Part shown: piece after piece, positions 42,746-54,506 of the stretch
How positions within the stretch are numbered: the stretch's first letter is position 1
Layout: every line of letters begins with the position of its first letter
Assembly (NCBI GenBank): GCA_002286715.1
Contig: NSJX01000005.1
Span: 377,959-441,958 of the forward strand
Length of the DNA stretch: 64,000 nucleotides
Direction of reading: 5' to 3'
DNA from: Dentipellis sp. KUC8613
Taxonomy: Eukaryota; Basidiomycota; Agaricomycetes; Russulales; Hericiaceae
Notes under the pieces: generated by a model
Told to the model about the DNA's origin: nothing
Seen by the model: only the letters and a program-made list of their open reading frames with translations
Database searches by the model: none
Made by a program: the position numbers and the translations under genes

Positions 42746-45743
42746 TCACGAATCAAAATACAATCCACCCTTGTCACGCCCTCCAGCGCCCACCATGGTA
42801 CACTGCGCGTAATATTTCACCAAAACAAGCCGCGCGACTTTGAGGCGTTGCAAAGCCTCATTTTCGGACCCGCTTTTCGTGGTCTTCACCAGAACAGACA
42901 GGTAATCGTCCCCCGAGCCTTGGCTGGTCCTCACATGGATTTCCTCCAGTCGTTTGAGCAGTTCCACAGCCGCAGGCGACGAGAACAGCATCAAGCCGTC
43001 TGGCAATACGATGATTGGTCAACGTTGCTGTGAGAAACCCCGCGAAGGACGGTACTCACCATTCTTCAGCAACTCCGTAGCATCGCAGATCAAGACACCC
43101 CACCAGGATTTAGGCGCTATCTCCTCCTGAAACATGGCCACGAGATCCAGCGCAGCCTCTTGTAGATCACCACTCAACCGTCGTTGGTGAAACTCTGCAT
43201 AACGAACAGCAAAAACCAGCCGGTGAACAAACACGCCGTTGGCGCCGGGGTGGGATCGCAAAGATTGCAGCGACGGTGCGACTGTCGCTACAGAGCGAGC
43301 GAAAGGCTCCGGACCTAGATGAGGTAAGATTAAGCAGTCGAGGTAAGCTCGCAGTCACTTACCGTGGTTGATGTACTCCGTGAGGATGCAATCAACGATC
43401 CGTCCGAGACCCGTCCAATCCTCAGCTGACGTCATGTACGAGATTGCAAGGCCATATTCTTTTTCTCGTAGAAAGGTTTGAGCGGCAATCTGGTACAGAG
43501 TAAGGAGACATAATCAACTGTGGGAATGAGGTTGACTTACGCTGCAAACCATTCTGCGAACGCCCTCCCGTTCATATTCAAAGCAGGTTTTGATGATTTC
43601 TTTGAGTGTGCCGACAAGCTCTCCAGACCTTAACCCGGAGTTGCCGTCTTCTGTTGATGTCGCAGATTTCTTGCTCAAATTTGGGAGGCTGGGTACACGT
43701 AACAGGACTTCGTCTGCTCGTTCCTTCCCAATAGTTCCGCATGAGCACATATAGTCAACGGTTATCCTCCAAAGCGCGGGATCAGAGCGCAGATATTCTG
43801 CGTATAGTAGGATGTAGTGTTGACGCAGAGAAAGGCCTGTCCTTCAGTAAATATGAGTGTCAAGCCATTGAAAGCAGAAGCCTATGACTCACTCGTCGTC
43901 TGGTTGTTCACTTATCAAGTCCAATGGTTCCATTAGATCCGCCAAATGAGCAGCCAACCACACATCAAGCTGGTTGGCATGCGACAAGGCAGAAACGGGC
44001 TGCCCGGAGAAGAGGGCTGCATGAATAGAGTCCTCCAAATTTGTAGGATCCGGAGGCATGTCATCTATAATCTGTCCGACAACGTCGCTGTGTCATTGAT
44101 CAACAGATGCAGAGCGGTTGGAAGCAAGAATGTGCCTACGGAAGATCTTGTCTTCGCATTCGATGGTCGACGAAGACACCCCAAGCGGCGCATACTTCTT
44201 TCCAGTCAGCACCCATGTCAACACATATCCGCTGGATGACTTCCGGTCGGCCTTCCAAAATGCCAACAATGTCGCTGAAGTGGTCCCACCAGTTTTCAAA
44301 ATCGTCCTGCCGAGCGTCTTCGGGGACGCGATCGAGTTCCAGACGCAATGATTTGACCCTATCTTTCCACCGGCGATGAGCAATGACGAAGTCACGCTCT
44401 GCGGAGAATTGAGTGAGCCGCGGGTGTGATACTAGCAGAGGGCTCAAGCGCTGAGCCAAATCCTGGACATGTTCCGACGGATGACGCTGAAGCACGTCTA
44501 AGAAAAACACGGAGGCTTTTGACAAGCCACGGAGGACAGTTCTATATACCGGGATGTTGATTGTCAACGGCGAATTGAGATTGAAGTAGGAGAGCCCGAC
44601 CTAGTGAGATATGGCCAGAATGTCTCATCTTCCCATGGACGGTCTTGAGAACTAAGATTGTCCCCTTCTTCTGAAGACGGCTCAATGAAATGGATATTAA
44701 GCCACTCCATGAGCTCCTCTCCCACAGGAGCATCTTCCAAACCATTCTCTACCATGTACAAGACAACGAATAGAGACAAGCTTGTATAAAGAGTTCTATA
44801 ATGGTCAGCTTCGAATTGCAGTGGTTCCGGCCTTGTGACTGGTTGCTATCACTGACGTCAGATTGTGATTTCGGTTAATTGTTTCAACACGCTCACGGAG
44901 GCATGAACCCAGCATTCCTTGATGAACGAGACGTAGTCCACAGTCAATTTGGTCGTAAGCCGAAGCGTCTGTTCGTCTCGTAACCTGTCGACATCCGGTC
45001 AGCCATGCCATGGGAACGAAAGGTCAAAACACACAATCCGGGGTCTCGTTCTTTGGCAGATTTGACGAGGTTCTGGAGTGCGGCGAAGATGACAGAAGTA
45101 TCCGTGATGAACTTCACAACCGAGTCAGAATAACGAGCGCTTCTCAAGTGAGTCAGCACGCACTAGACGGCGTTCAGAGGACGGAATCTTATCCGCGCTT
45201 GCAGTGTATATGTCTTGTTCCTTGGAATATGTGATGGGAAGGGCTTGGAGCGCTCGCGGTTCTGCCTACGCAAGTGAATAAGTATCAGCCGTTTGCTTTC
45301 AAGTGATCACATACCGAAGGCGCAGTATACACGGCTATAGAGTTATCCCGAGGTGAAAGAGTCATGGATAGCGTGCGACCGGACTTGACAAAATCCTCCT
45401 CCCCTCCCTTCTCATACAACGAAGGCACCAGGCGCAGGGAATTCAACGAAGCCATGCTACTGATTATCGCTCGGGAACGTAATACGATCGATTGGATGTC
45501 GCGTTTGACGCCAGGATATTGCGTCCAGAAAGACGAACTCGTGTAGAAGAGGCTCGAAATGAGAGGAGAAGCTTGCTCCTGGCCGACTTGAAGGCCGTTG
45601 AGCTGAACCAATTGTCTGTCGCGCCGCCGCCACAACCGCGACTTGTCACACGTCACTCTTTGTGACATCCTGTGACTGTCGCGAATTGTCGTCAAGTTCA
45701 ATTGGCAAGCCTCTTCAAAGACGCCTCGGCTCCTTGACCTCAC
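42746..45743 (-). CDS. NUP85: nucleoporin Nup85
   Basis: A subunit of the Y-shaped (Nup84/Nup107-160) scaffold of the nuclear pore. The N-terminal exon from 45743 contains RTLSMTLSPRDNSIAVYTAP, the typical opening of the beta-blade that completes the Seh1 propeller. The helical solenoid follows in many exons: DFVIAHRRWKDRVKSLRLEL, FENWWDHFSDIVGILEGRPE, RQHYILLYAEYLRSDPALWR, ITVDYMCSCGTIGKERADEV, QTFLREKEYGLAISYMTSAE, then ELLKN spliced to LMLFSSPAAVELLKRLEEIH. It ends DKGGLYFDS. About 12 exons. The exact start is uncertain because an in-frame stretch before the first conserved block is long and basic. No breaks were noticed. Confidence 0.85.
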
Positions 45744-47879
45744 AATACGCAGATATTACCCACAGACTCAGCTTTTTCACGAGATTAGCCCTGGCTCTAT
45801 GCATCTTCTTGTCCTACCGTTTTCGGCGCTGAGCGCGTCCGTGTCCGCGGTCTGCTTTGATCGAAAGGTTAAGTTTACAGACACCCGGACTGTGGAAGCA
45901 CGGAAAGTTTTGCCGCCCACGTTTCCCAGAAGGTCTGTCGACTCGAAATTACCAGCGTTTACGCCGTGCGTTTACCTGTTATGTGGATACTCGAGGAAAC
46001 ATGTCCGGCGCTCGTAACGCACCGCGCGCTTGGCCGCTTTCGAACCTTTACGAATTGACGCGCCGCATCCATGGGGTCGCCGGGCTATCTACCTGGTGTA
46101 ATGGGCCATCCCGACATGGCTATCAGCTTCCAACTATCAGGAAGATCTGGTCTTCATTGCCGCTCACCGGCGCGAATTCTGCACCGATACTACTTGCGCA
46201 TCAAGAACCCACCATCGGACCGAAGGCTAGATTTTGCCCCATCTCCAGTGTACTCCGTTCCATCTACCGCTAAAATCGACTTACCTGGCTATTTCTTTCT
46301 TGGTATGCCTAGGGCGACAAATGCGTGGGGTTGTCGCACCATGAAACTGACATGGACTGCAGATCAAATGCGGCCACGTCGACGGCTTTTGTGCATGTCG
46401 CGCCCCAAGGATGTCCATCGCGAGTATTTGTGCACGACGTGGTAATTGACACCGCTCCATCTCTGAGCGACCGCTTCGAGTCCCGTGTCAATCCTCTGAC
46501 GCGCTGCGGCGACAGTCGGTTGCTTTGACATCCGCGAACTGCCTTCAATCCTGTTTATAGAACCCTACGCCAATCCTATCATCTCTGTTGGAACCAGAAC
46601 ACCATACATTCTAAAGTTTTCGACGCCTACGGCCTAGTAAGCCCTCTTTTGACCGTATTGCCCTACTCAGCACAGGCTCTGACCTGTGAGCTGTCAGATA
46701 TCCAGGCAGCATAGGTGGCCTGGCCTCTTAGTGGTGTCCTAGGCCGACGTTATATCAACCTGGCTGCTCTCCACCGTCTTCGCCTCATGTTTACCTCGAG
46801 GTGCGCGCACAGCAAACACGGGCACGTGATCAAGCGTTCTTGGATCCTTCCTAGTTGCACTCGATGTGTCATTCACGGGCCGGGAAGAACTACGGCGGAT
46901 GGATAAATACTCGAATGAGGAGTCCTGGACCGCTGGAAACACAAAGCGTTGGTGAGGTGAGCGCGCTGCCCTTTACCCCCATGACGCGTCCCTGCTCAAG
47001 CTGGTTCGCAGCCACATCTCCTTCAAACAATCCAGATCTGCGCTGTCCCTCGTGAGTTCTTCCCACAAGTGGAAATTTTGTCCCTCGATGAACCCGCTTC
47101 TGCCTCCGTCTCTGTGGTTCCTTCGGTGGCTGTGAAGGCATAGTAGATCGACTTGAGGGTTCTTACTGCGGTTCACTCTACCTCTCCTTTTTCTCTACCC
47201 CGTGATTCGTCTAGGGAAAAATGAACGTCTCCTCTGCATGTCCGTCTAATTCCACGAATAGGCATCCGAGAGACTTCTGTATGACCCGAAGACAGTGCGA
47301 CAATAATAACCGTTACTATTAATTATGTGAACGATATCCCTGTTAGCTGCAAAGTCATGATATTTAATTTACTTACGAGCGCCGGCTCCGAAGTTGCCTT
47401 GCAACTGTATCAACCACCAACACCCTGAATGTCTTTCTGTGATCACGCCGCCTTCAAACCGACATCGACGTTCGCGTCGTGCACTGAAATGCTAGCGAGG
47501 CGGACGGAAGGATAGTCGACCAGTGGATGCTCGATGATTGTGTATTGTTTGGAACCTTTGACAATACAAAGTAAGGTGCGTATTCCTATCTTGTCATCCC
47601 TGAGCAGAATACAGATACGAGAAGCGATACAGATAGTGAAGTATACCGGAAATGCTTTTATAGTAAACAGGGGAGGAACGACGGGATCGCGTGCCATCTA
47701 GCAGGAGAAAGGCCGGTTCACAATGTCTCAAAGACAACAAAGTAGCGTCCGTCAAAGTATACAACCAAACCTATGCAGGGGTATGTCCTAGAAGGCGAGT
47801 GCACAGTAAGTATAATGCGCGACGGTCATGATGAGAGGGCAACTCACTTCTAACAAGATCATAGTACAATCTTCGATAT
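45744..47879. other. 2.1 kb gene-poor region between NUP85 and the unknown Ser/Arg-rich gene
   Basis: Plus-strand frames at 45857-46273 and 46071-46445 overlap in different frames and match nothing I know. A minus frame at 47443-47697 (ARDPVVPPLFTIKAFPVYFT) is short. No element boundaries, RNA gene or repeat were seen. Confidence 0.4.
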
Positions 47880-48887
47880 TCAAGCCATGTTCATGCGCTT
47901 CATCGGCCTCCTCTCCTCGAAGTGAACGCGCAGTGCCGCCTTCCCAACAGCCTTCGCGGCATCCTTCTCCATCTCCCCAAATCCCACCGACGAGACCACA
48001 CGCTTCCGGCTCCTCTCGCTGATGCACTTCTCCAGCTCCCGCCTCTCGTTCTCCGCTTCCGTGTCGAACGAGGATGCGGCAGCGGCATAGACCCACCCGT
48101 CCGCACGAGCGGCGTCGGGCCCGCTCACGGAACGACGGCGATCAACGATGCGCTTCTTGACAGCCCGAGCCTGAGGGTGTCCCGGGCTGGATGGCAAGCC
48201 GTGGCCCAAGTTGGCCATGTCCTTGAACTTGCCCTTGGAGAGAGAAGTCGCACGCCTGCGGGTAGACGGCGCAGTCGGAGAGGAAGGGGGTGAATGAAGC
48301 TCGGTGAAGATGGTGCCGGGGGACATTGGCATGGTGGCACGAGGGGGACTGCCGCGGCCGCGCTCCTCGAGGGAGCGGTATTGCTCCTGGCTGGTGGCAA
48401 CAACTTCGCGGACCTTGGCAGCCCAGTCTTCAAGATCGTAAAGCTTGTGGAGCATCATCTTGAAGGTGAACGGGTAGCGCTTTGCGCCGAGAGGGAAGCT
48501 CGCCTGCTTCTGGTGGGGGATGCTCGGAGTCGCGAGGGTGTTGCGGCGTTGTCGGGTGGGGATCGAGGGGACGAGGGAGGTAGATGAAGGGGTGGCCCCG
48601 GAGCCAGTGGCGATGGCCTTGGACGCGTCGCCGGCTGGCTCGATGACGTCCAGGTCGTCAGCGGACGCGTCCTTTACGAGGACTTTGGTGAGCTTCTTCA
48701 GCAGAGGCTCCATATCCTTCGGGACCCATGCCTCAGCACCGGAGGAGGTGGAGGTGGCTGCAGGACGGGTGCGGGGCTGGGCAAGCTTCTCGAAGAAGTA
48801 GAAGAGACGTGCAAATTCAGCGGTCTTCTCGTTGTCCGTCTTGGACGGGCGAGTCGCATTGCACTTGCCGGTGGTGGTCTTCTCCAT
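47880..48887 (-). CDS. single-exon conserved unknown protein with a Ser/Arg-rich region
   Basis: An uninterrupted frame of 335 codons, unusual in this intron-rich window. The start at 48887 gives MEKTTTGKCNATRPSKTDNE. There is a helical N-terminal part (KTAEFARLFYFFEKLAQ) and a Pro/Ser/Thr linker. The best ordered core is KRYPFTFKMMLHKLYDLEDW followed by AAKVREVVATSQEQYRSLEE, probably coiled coil. A basic, Ser-rich region with several RRxS motifs (RRRATSLSKG, RRRSVSGPD), suited to phosphorylation by basophilic kinases, follows. The tail is RRELEKCISERSRKRVVSS and ALRVHFEERRPMKRMNMA. No signal peptide or membrane segment. I do not recognise a family. The clean frame and codon use argue for a real gene. 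Confidence 0.75.
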   Translation of the reverse strand: MEKTTTGKCNATRPSKTDNEKTAEFARLFYFFEKLAQPRTRPAATSTSSGAEAWVPKDMEPLLKKLTKVLVKDASADDLDVIEPAGDASKAIATGSGATPSSTSLVPSIPTRQRRNTLATPSIPHQKQASFPLGAKRYPFTFKMMLHKLYDLEDWAAKVREVVATSQEQYRSLEERGRGSPPRATMPMSPGTIFTELHSPPSSPTAPSTRRRATSLSKGKFKDMANLGHGLPSSPGHPQARAVKKRIVDRRRSVSGPDAARADGWVYAAAASSFDTEAENERRELEKCISERSRKRVVSSVGFGEMEKDAAKAVGKAALRVHFEERRPMKRMNMA

Positions 48888-49471
48888 GGTAGTCGTGTGG
48901 TGAGTGTAGAGTCAAAGCGGCGAGAGTGTGGTATGGAGAAGCGACGGGCCAGTAGAGCTCTGGGTTACAGAGGTGTGTGGTGCCAAAGCGTCTTGGGCGT
49001 CGTATTTAAGCCTGGGGTTGCTGAAATTCAACAGGGCCAACATCCATTGTTCCAGCTGTTGTGGCCCGGCGGCAATGCCACGAGCTCGTGCTATGGCCAT
49101 CCCACCGGCTCCGGAATGTGGACGAGCATAATGGACATGTGGCCATGGCGACATCAACTTTGTGGCCGTAGTCTTCATTGTCTTTATACCTGCGGATCTT
49201 GCTATCGATCTGTGGGCCGTCTAAGCGTGATAGCATTTGTACAGAATCATGCACTGTGCAATCGCCTCGACAGACCCTCTGTTATCAACTCTTACGAACA
49301 ATGAAGCAGGCCGAGCCTGTATACAAGTACAATACAGCATGTCCGACTCCTCCCCCGCGATGACCTTCCGTTCCGAACGATCATGAACCCGGAAGCACCT
49401 TCTAGCCGTTGAAATCATCGAATCTCGAATCTCTGCTGTTCATCGCCAAATGAAGTCCAATGATTGTAGCC
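48888..49471. other. intergenic: promoter of the 335-residue unknown and 3' end of the F-box/LRR gene
   Basis: No coding frame recognised. Confidence 0.4.
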
Positions 49472-50734
49472 TCACCACGGATGCCTTTTAACCCTGATTC
49501 TACCGCCCTTCCTTAGAATCCAGAGCTTGGTCCACCGAGGATTACCGCCGTCATATCTTGAAGCATCATCCTCTTCCTGACAGTTACTGCTGAACCAGGA
49601 ACTCCAGCGAATGGTCTCTAAGCCCCGGAGGACTTGCGCGACTTTGATGCTTGTGGTCATTTCGTCGTTCCGCACGCGGATGCTGTGGCTTTGGATGCAC
49701 GACGGGCACGAAGACGGTAGACAAGAATCTTCATGTAGAGGTCGGCCTCCGCCTACCAAGGATGTTCTGATGCCTGGGGTAGAGTATCCATCTACCACTT
49801 CGTCTGAGTGGGCTGGCTGCTGCGATGCAGGCGTTTCGGGTGCGGAGGATATGTCTGCCGATGGCGAAGACAAGGTGTCGCCGTCCTCGGGAACTTCGGC
49901 TGCGCCGTGGTCGTTGATATGGCTCAGCAAGACGGTCTCGTGAGAGAGGAGAACGCCGATGGACAGATGCTTCAGGTGCTTCAGTTGTTTCAACGGCGAG
50001 CTGAAATACAACTTTGCAGAGCCGTGTCAGGGTGATGATCAAAGATGCTGCAGACGGCGGACTTACAGCCAAGTCCTCGATGCTGTTCCTAGAGTCGCCG
50101 AGTGGAGAATGCGTGATGCAAGTGGTAGACTCTTCAAGGCATCCCCAGCAGCAAGAGTCGTCGATTCTCTCTGCTACGCTCAGATGAAGCTCCTCCAGCT
50201 CTGGACAGACTTTGGCGATCTTCTTCAGCAGGGCGCTACTAATGCGAGGCAGCGAGGTTAACTGCAGGCTCTTCAACGTGGAGGGCAATTGAGGCAGGTC
50301 GACCAAGATGCGAGAAGTCAACGTGACGAAGTTCTCTAGCGCGAAAGATATGTGCATGGTCGTGACATGCAACTCGTGTAAGGCGATTGCTTTCGAGGCG
50401 AGAACGGACGATGTAATGGTCAAGGTACTGGGGTTCGATAATAGTAAGTCGACGCTATCTGTGACTATAGACCCGCATATATGCGCACGAATACGCACCG
50501 AATACAGTCAAACCACTTGGAAAACCAGAGAATGTCGTTTATATCTCTAATTTTTTTCAGTTGCACTCTCGAGAAATATTGCCGAAATGCGACGACACGG
50601 AATTGGTGGGAGGCGAGGCTGAATGCTGCGATGGACGAGAATTTGCGCCCACTGCCCTCAAGGAGCGTCTGTAAAATACGGTCGATGACCTCTACAGGCA
50701 ACTGGACACGAAGAATGCATGATTCGATGTTCAC
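49472..50734 (-). CDS. F-box / leucine-rich repeat-like protein
   Basis: The start at 50734 (MNIESCILRVQLPVEVIDRI) opens an F-box-like segment: LPVEVIDRILQTLLEGSGRK, then FSSIAAFSLASHQFRVVAFR, continuing with QYFSRVQLKKIRD, a common pattern in Agaricomycete F-box proteins. An intron near 50510 joins to leucine-rich stretches (LPQLPSTLKSLQLTSLPRIS, KVCPELEELHLSVAERI). A further intron (about 50060-50005) leads to the last exon, starting near SSPLKQLKHLKHLSIGVLLS. It contains a Ser/Pro/Asp-rich loop and ends KGGRIRVKRHPW. Probably an SCF substrate adaptor; the target is unknown. Intron borders are my reading, and the second acceptor has two choices. Confidence 0.65.
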
Positions 50735-51123
50735 GGCTCATTCGCCCTTTTACTGTAACTGGTACTCACCGCCCTGCGAGAGCAAGTGGTTCGAGGAGAG
50801 GCCAAGATCTGGAAAGACGTCGGTCGAGAATGAATAGGCATTGCAGTCGAATTGGCGAGTAATAGGAATCTAGGAAACTGAGCTACGATGGTGCGAGTGA
50901 GAGAGTCTGATGTACAAGGGGGACGAAAGCACGTAGGACGAGGGAGCGCATACAACGGCAGTGAGACGCGACGTGAAGAGGTCATGTGAGGCGAGAAGGG
51001 GGATCACGTGGTGTCAGGGGTATCGTACAAGAAAAGAAAAGCAAAACTGCAAGCAAAGCATACAACGAACATCGCAAGACAAGCTCGGGTTCGTGACAGG
51101 AACCAGATGAAAGCAGAACAGGG
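50735..51123. other. intergenic: F-box/LRR promoter
   Basis: 389 bases upstream of the F-box/LRR start and downstream of the next minus-strand gene. No coding frame of note. Confidence 0.4.
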
Positions 51124-51881
51124 TCAAACCGCGGTAGAAGTCGACGCAGAGGGCTCGCCGACTGCGTGCGCCTGCGCGTACCGCTGCTTCTCGACATCGA
51201 CGTCCTCGGGATAGCTCTCTGCAGAGAACCGGGAAGTCTCAACCAAGCCCTCCGACAGCCATGCCTCGCAGCGCACGAACATGTCCCTGTCAGGGAACAC
51301 CTCGGTGATGTCGCACTCAAAGCCCTCCATCGTCAGCGTATACCGTCTCCAGAGTCTGCGCTTCCCGTTCTCGTCTCCAGACCCACACGCGACAAGAGCA
51401 AAGACCGGCACCTGGCCCATGCGACGGAACATCTGGCCGATAGCGAACTTCTCGTCGAGGAAGAGGCGCTCGCACTGCGGGGTAGTGATTGTGACCGTGC
51501 TCGTGGCGACGCAGACCGTCTTGCGCGCGCAGACAAGGTGCACCTCGCGCCGCTGCGTCAGGGGCTCTTCGGGCGACGCGGCATGGGTGCGAGGGGAATT
51601 GTGCGCGTAGATGGGGTTGATAGTGATGGTCCGTGCAAAGAACGCGCTGTTCGACGCGCAGGGGATTGATTGACAGTTGGCAACACGAAGAGAAAAGCAG
51701 TCCTTACCTCAGCAGTCTTTGCAGGTCGCCCTGGGCGGCAAGCATAATGCGCTCGATGCCGGACACGTCCACCGGCCATGTGTACTTTCATAAGAGTTAG
51801 ATAGATGAATGTATGTAGAAAGGAGGTGCGCTTTACAGTGACGCTAGTAGTGTTGGTCTTGAATGAGTCAATGACGGCCAT
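51124..51881 (-). CDS. conserved fungal protein of unknown function, possible chorismate-lyase-like fold
   Basis: The start at 51881 (MAVIDSFKTNTTSVTVK) is spliced to WPVDVSGIERIMLAAQGDLQ, then RLLSAFFARTITI. A long last exon carries SPRTHAASPEEPLTQRREVH, CVATSTVTITTPQCERLFLD, EKFAIGQMFRRMGQVPVFAL, LWRRYTLTMEGFECDITEVF and FPDRDMFVRCEAWL. It ends SASTSTAV. About 210 residues, three exons. The order IERIMLAAQGDLQRLL ... EKFAIGQMFR resembles the chorismate-lyase/UTRA-like fold (LQR.LL...G..T.LL, then a regulated arm). This is a fold impression, and no catalytic residues are claimed. No signal peptide or membrane segment. Confidence 0.65.
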
Positions 51882-52600
51882 GGTGTATGAGGGGAGAAGG
51901 TAAAGAGGGCGACGTAGGGTAAATTCGGGAGCGGTGTGAGAAATATGAGGTGAAGCAGAGGGGGATCCCAGTGCAGGGATTCGCCTCGCTATCGACGTGT
52001 GCTTTATACACTACGAATTGATTACTGCCGAGGAACCCATTCACCGGTTCGGACGGAAAAGCGCGATTTCAATGGCCCATGGTGCCGCCATCCCCATGGG
52101 ACCGTCCGTCTGTAGATACTACCATCCTGGGCGACGATAGATTGTAGGTGCCTCAACCTTCCAGCATCCGGAAGGCAGGCTAGGCTATTACTGGTCCGTC
52201 TCATCGGGTGCCTAAACGATGTATGGCAAGTCTAATCAACGCATGATTTCGTCATTAACGTTGACGAAGGAAAGAACGCAGCAAGAAGGTGGGACTTACA
52301 TATGCCCCCCAATCGTTTGTTGGCCAACTTACGTTGCGCCTGATAAAAAATGCTTCGCATCAAGAGAAGCAAGGTTAGGACCTTAATGCAAGATCATCAA
52401 ATACTGACTGAATGGGTTTATTCATGGTAAGTGTTTACGATATGGTCTAACTGCCGACGGATGCCCAGGCTGCACAGGGTCCAATTCCGAGTCGACCTCG
52501 GACAGAAACGGTGTGAATTGAGGTCATACAGGGCTTTCATAGTGCCAGCGGCCAACCGAATCCTCCACGCTCAAAGAACAACAAAGGCTGCAGTATCTGA
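51882..52600. other. intergenic region, nothing recognised
   Basis: Contains the promoter of the preceding minus-strand gene. Short frames only. Confidence 0.35.
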
Positions 52601-52629
52601 GAGATGTCCACAGCATGAGATAAGTCTGC

Positions 52630-53710
52630 TCAGTTAGCTGCATACCAATCCCATGCGAAACACAGCGTGGAACTATAAAGCGTTTTGTCATCGATTCGTG
52701 TGACAGAAAGGCTAAGCTGAGCTGACCCGATTCTCTGTGTGTACCAAGGATCGGCAGCGAAGCATAGAAGTTCTATGAAACCTAGTCGCCTTGGTGGCGT
52801 CTCGGAGTCACTAAACATGACCTGGGATTTATGAATGCAAACGGACTTGAGAACAAACGGACTAACCTTCCTGTCCATCGTCGAACTGTGTGAGCTGTTC
52901 CCAACCCCAGCGCTGGAAGCGTTTCAATATGTCGTAGAGAATCAGAACACTAGTGGCGTGCAGCGCTCCGTCAGTTTCCTATTGTACGCCTGATAGCTCC
53001 GCAGTGTTCAAAAGTGGATCCAGGGACCAGGAAGCTCCAAGTTGCACTAGAATGAGCTGTCACCAGAACGCCTTGCGGTTAGGAATAGGGACGCACCTGA
53101 GAACTGACGTGATATCAGCGGCTCCGCCGCACATGCTTCGCGTCAGACTTCGATAGGTGTCTTCCGAAACCCAGGCGCGGACGGCGGCAGCAGGTGCGTC
53201 CTGCAAATCCATACAAGCGTTTTGAATGTCAGCGAAAACAGAATCCCAGGATTCTGGGGCTGCGATGCGGCGATAACAAGGCACATTGCGATGTGTCAAG
53301 CGCAACGTGCGGCTTCAAGTTCCCTCGAAACGGTGGCATTAGACGTCGTCGAGTGGTAATAGCCTGCGACATGGAAAAATAGTGGCGCATTCGTCTGACA
53401 TACCGAGGGCTAGCGAGGACCTCCAATCCTAACGGGCCGATAAGAGCTATCCGTAGATCAGAGATCCTCGGCGTCATTCCTGAGAGTGACTGTTGATATC
53501 AATTGAAAACAGAATCTGACGAGAGTAGGCGCACAAACCTCGTGCCCATGACCGCTCCCGGTAGTTGCATGCTGAAAATGGCTGAGGTGCTTACCCTGGG
53601 CCTGTCATACACAGTCCTGTGAACGGCGATCGGCCAAAGCGGGGAGCTTTGGAGAAGGAAGCAGTCCGGAAACATTGTGCCTTCTACGAAGGGTGGCAAA
53701 CATGCCTGCT
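52630..53710 (-). CDS. unresolved multi-exon gene of unknown function (possible pseudogene)
   Basis: Several minus-strand pieces look coding: PPFVEGTMFPDCFLLQSSPL near 53690, MTPRISDLRIALIGPLGLEV near 53470, AWVSEDTYRSLTRSMCGGAA near 53150, HATSVLILYDILKRFQRWGW near 52940, and SETPPRRLGFIELLCFAADP near 52800. GT..AG pairs exist between most of them, but I could not join them all in one frame. The step from the segment LKPHVALDTSQCALL to PESWDSVFADIQNACMDL changes frame with no suitable intron. Either a splice site was missed, or the gene is broken, or two genes are mixed. No domain recognised. Ends are approximate. Confidence 0.35.
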
Positions 53711-53909
53711 AAATTGGGTAGAAGTACAATTGAACCAGCCAAGACATACAAGAGATGAACATATGAGATTAAGAAAACGGTAATGAATGTGTTAGCGGGC
53801 GAGGAAAACACCAAATGACAACAACAGAGCGATCAGATGAATACCAGATGAAAGAAAACAAGAATTAAGTCCATGAAGCAGCTGAGAAAAGCAGGCTTCC
53901 TGTCAAGAA

Positions 53910-54506
53910 CTATAGATGGGTAATAGCCTTGGAGTCCATGGGCATGCCTGCGGAATAAACCAACGTCAGATACATACATACAGGATAACTGATGACACGA
54001 ACCTGAGGGATCGATACCGTTCTGCGCAAGGATTCGATTGTGGCGGATGAGCCTCGCCTGGTCGAAGCTGGCCGTGCATCGAACATTGTTCACATATATT
54101 CACAGCGAAAGACTATCATGCTCACTTTACGCCTTCCCTCCTCATGATCTCCATGATCTCCCGAGTACCAGCCTCGTCTAGGCCAGTTCTGACGTCGCCC
54201 TCTCGTATGTTGTCAGCTTCGACGTCGAAAGTCGAGCTGGTCATGCCAGCAGCCGCCTGGTCTGAGAACGTCGACAATGGTGCATAATTGGCAGGAGAGG
54301 GATGGGAAATGAAAGAGCGCAAGCGCTTGGGGAGGGGGAGAACAGCCCGGTAACGATACAACACTACAGACGATGGCAATGGTGAGCGACGGTCAACGCA
54401 CCCCAAGTAACAAGGAAATGGGCTCCCAGAGAAGAAAAAAAGAGAGGAAATACGCACGCATTACCAGTAACGCTGTGAAGGCAAGAAGAGAAATGTAGAA
54501 CAACAT
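53910..54506 (-). CDS. small membrane-anchored conserved fungal protein
   Basis: The start at 54506 (MLFYISLLAFTALLVM) is a hydrophobic N-terminal segment, joined across an intron to LLYRYRAVLPLPKRLRSFIS, which is basic and fits a single-pass anchor. Then AAAGMTSSTFDVEADNIREG, DVRTGLDEAGTREIMEIMRR and, after further introns, FDQARLIRHNRILAQNGIDP and MPMDSKAITHL. About 118 residues in four exons. The segment from FDQARL to the end is a pattern I associate with a short conserved family in basidiomycetes, but no function is known to me. Splice phases close correctly, which supports the model. Confidence 0.7.
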
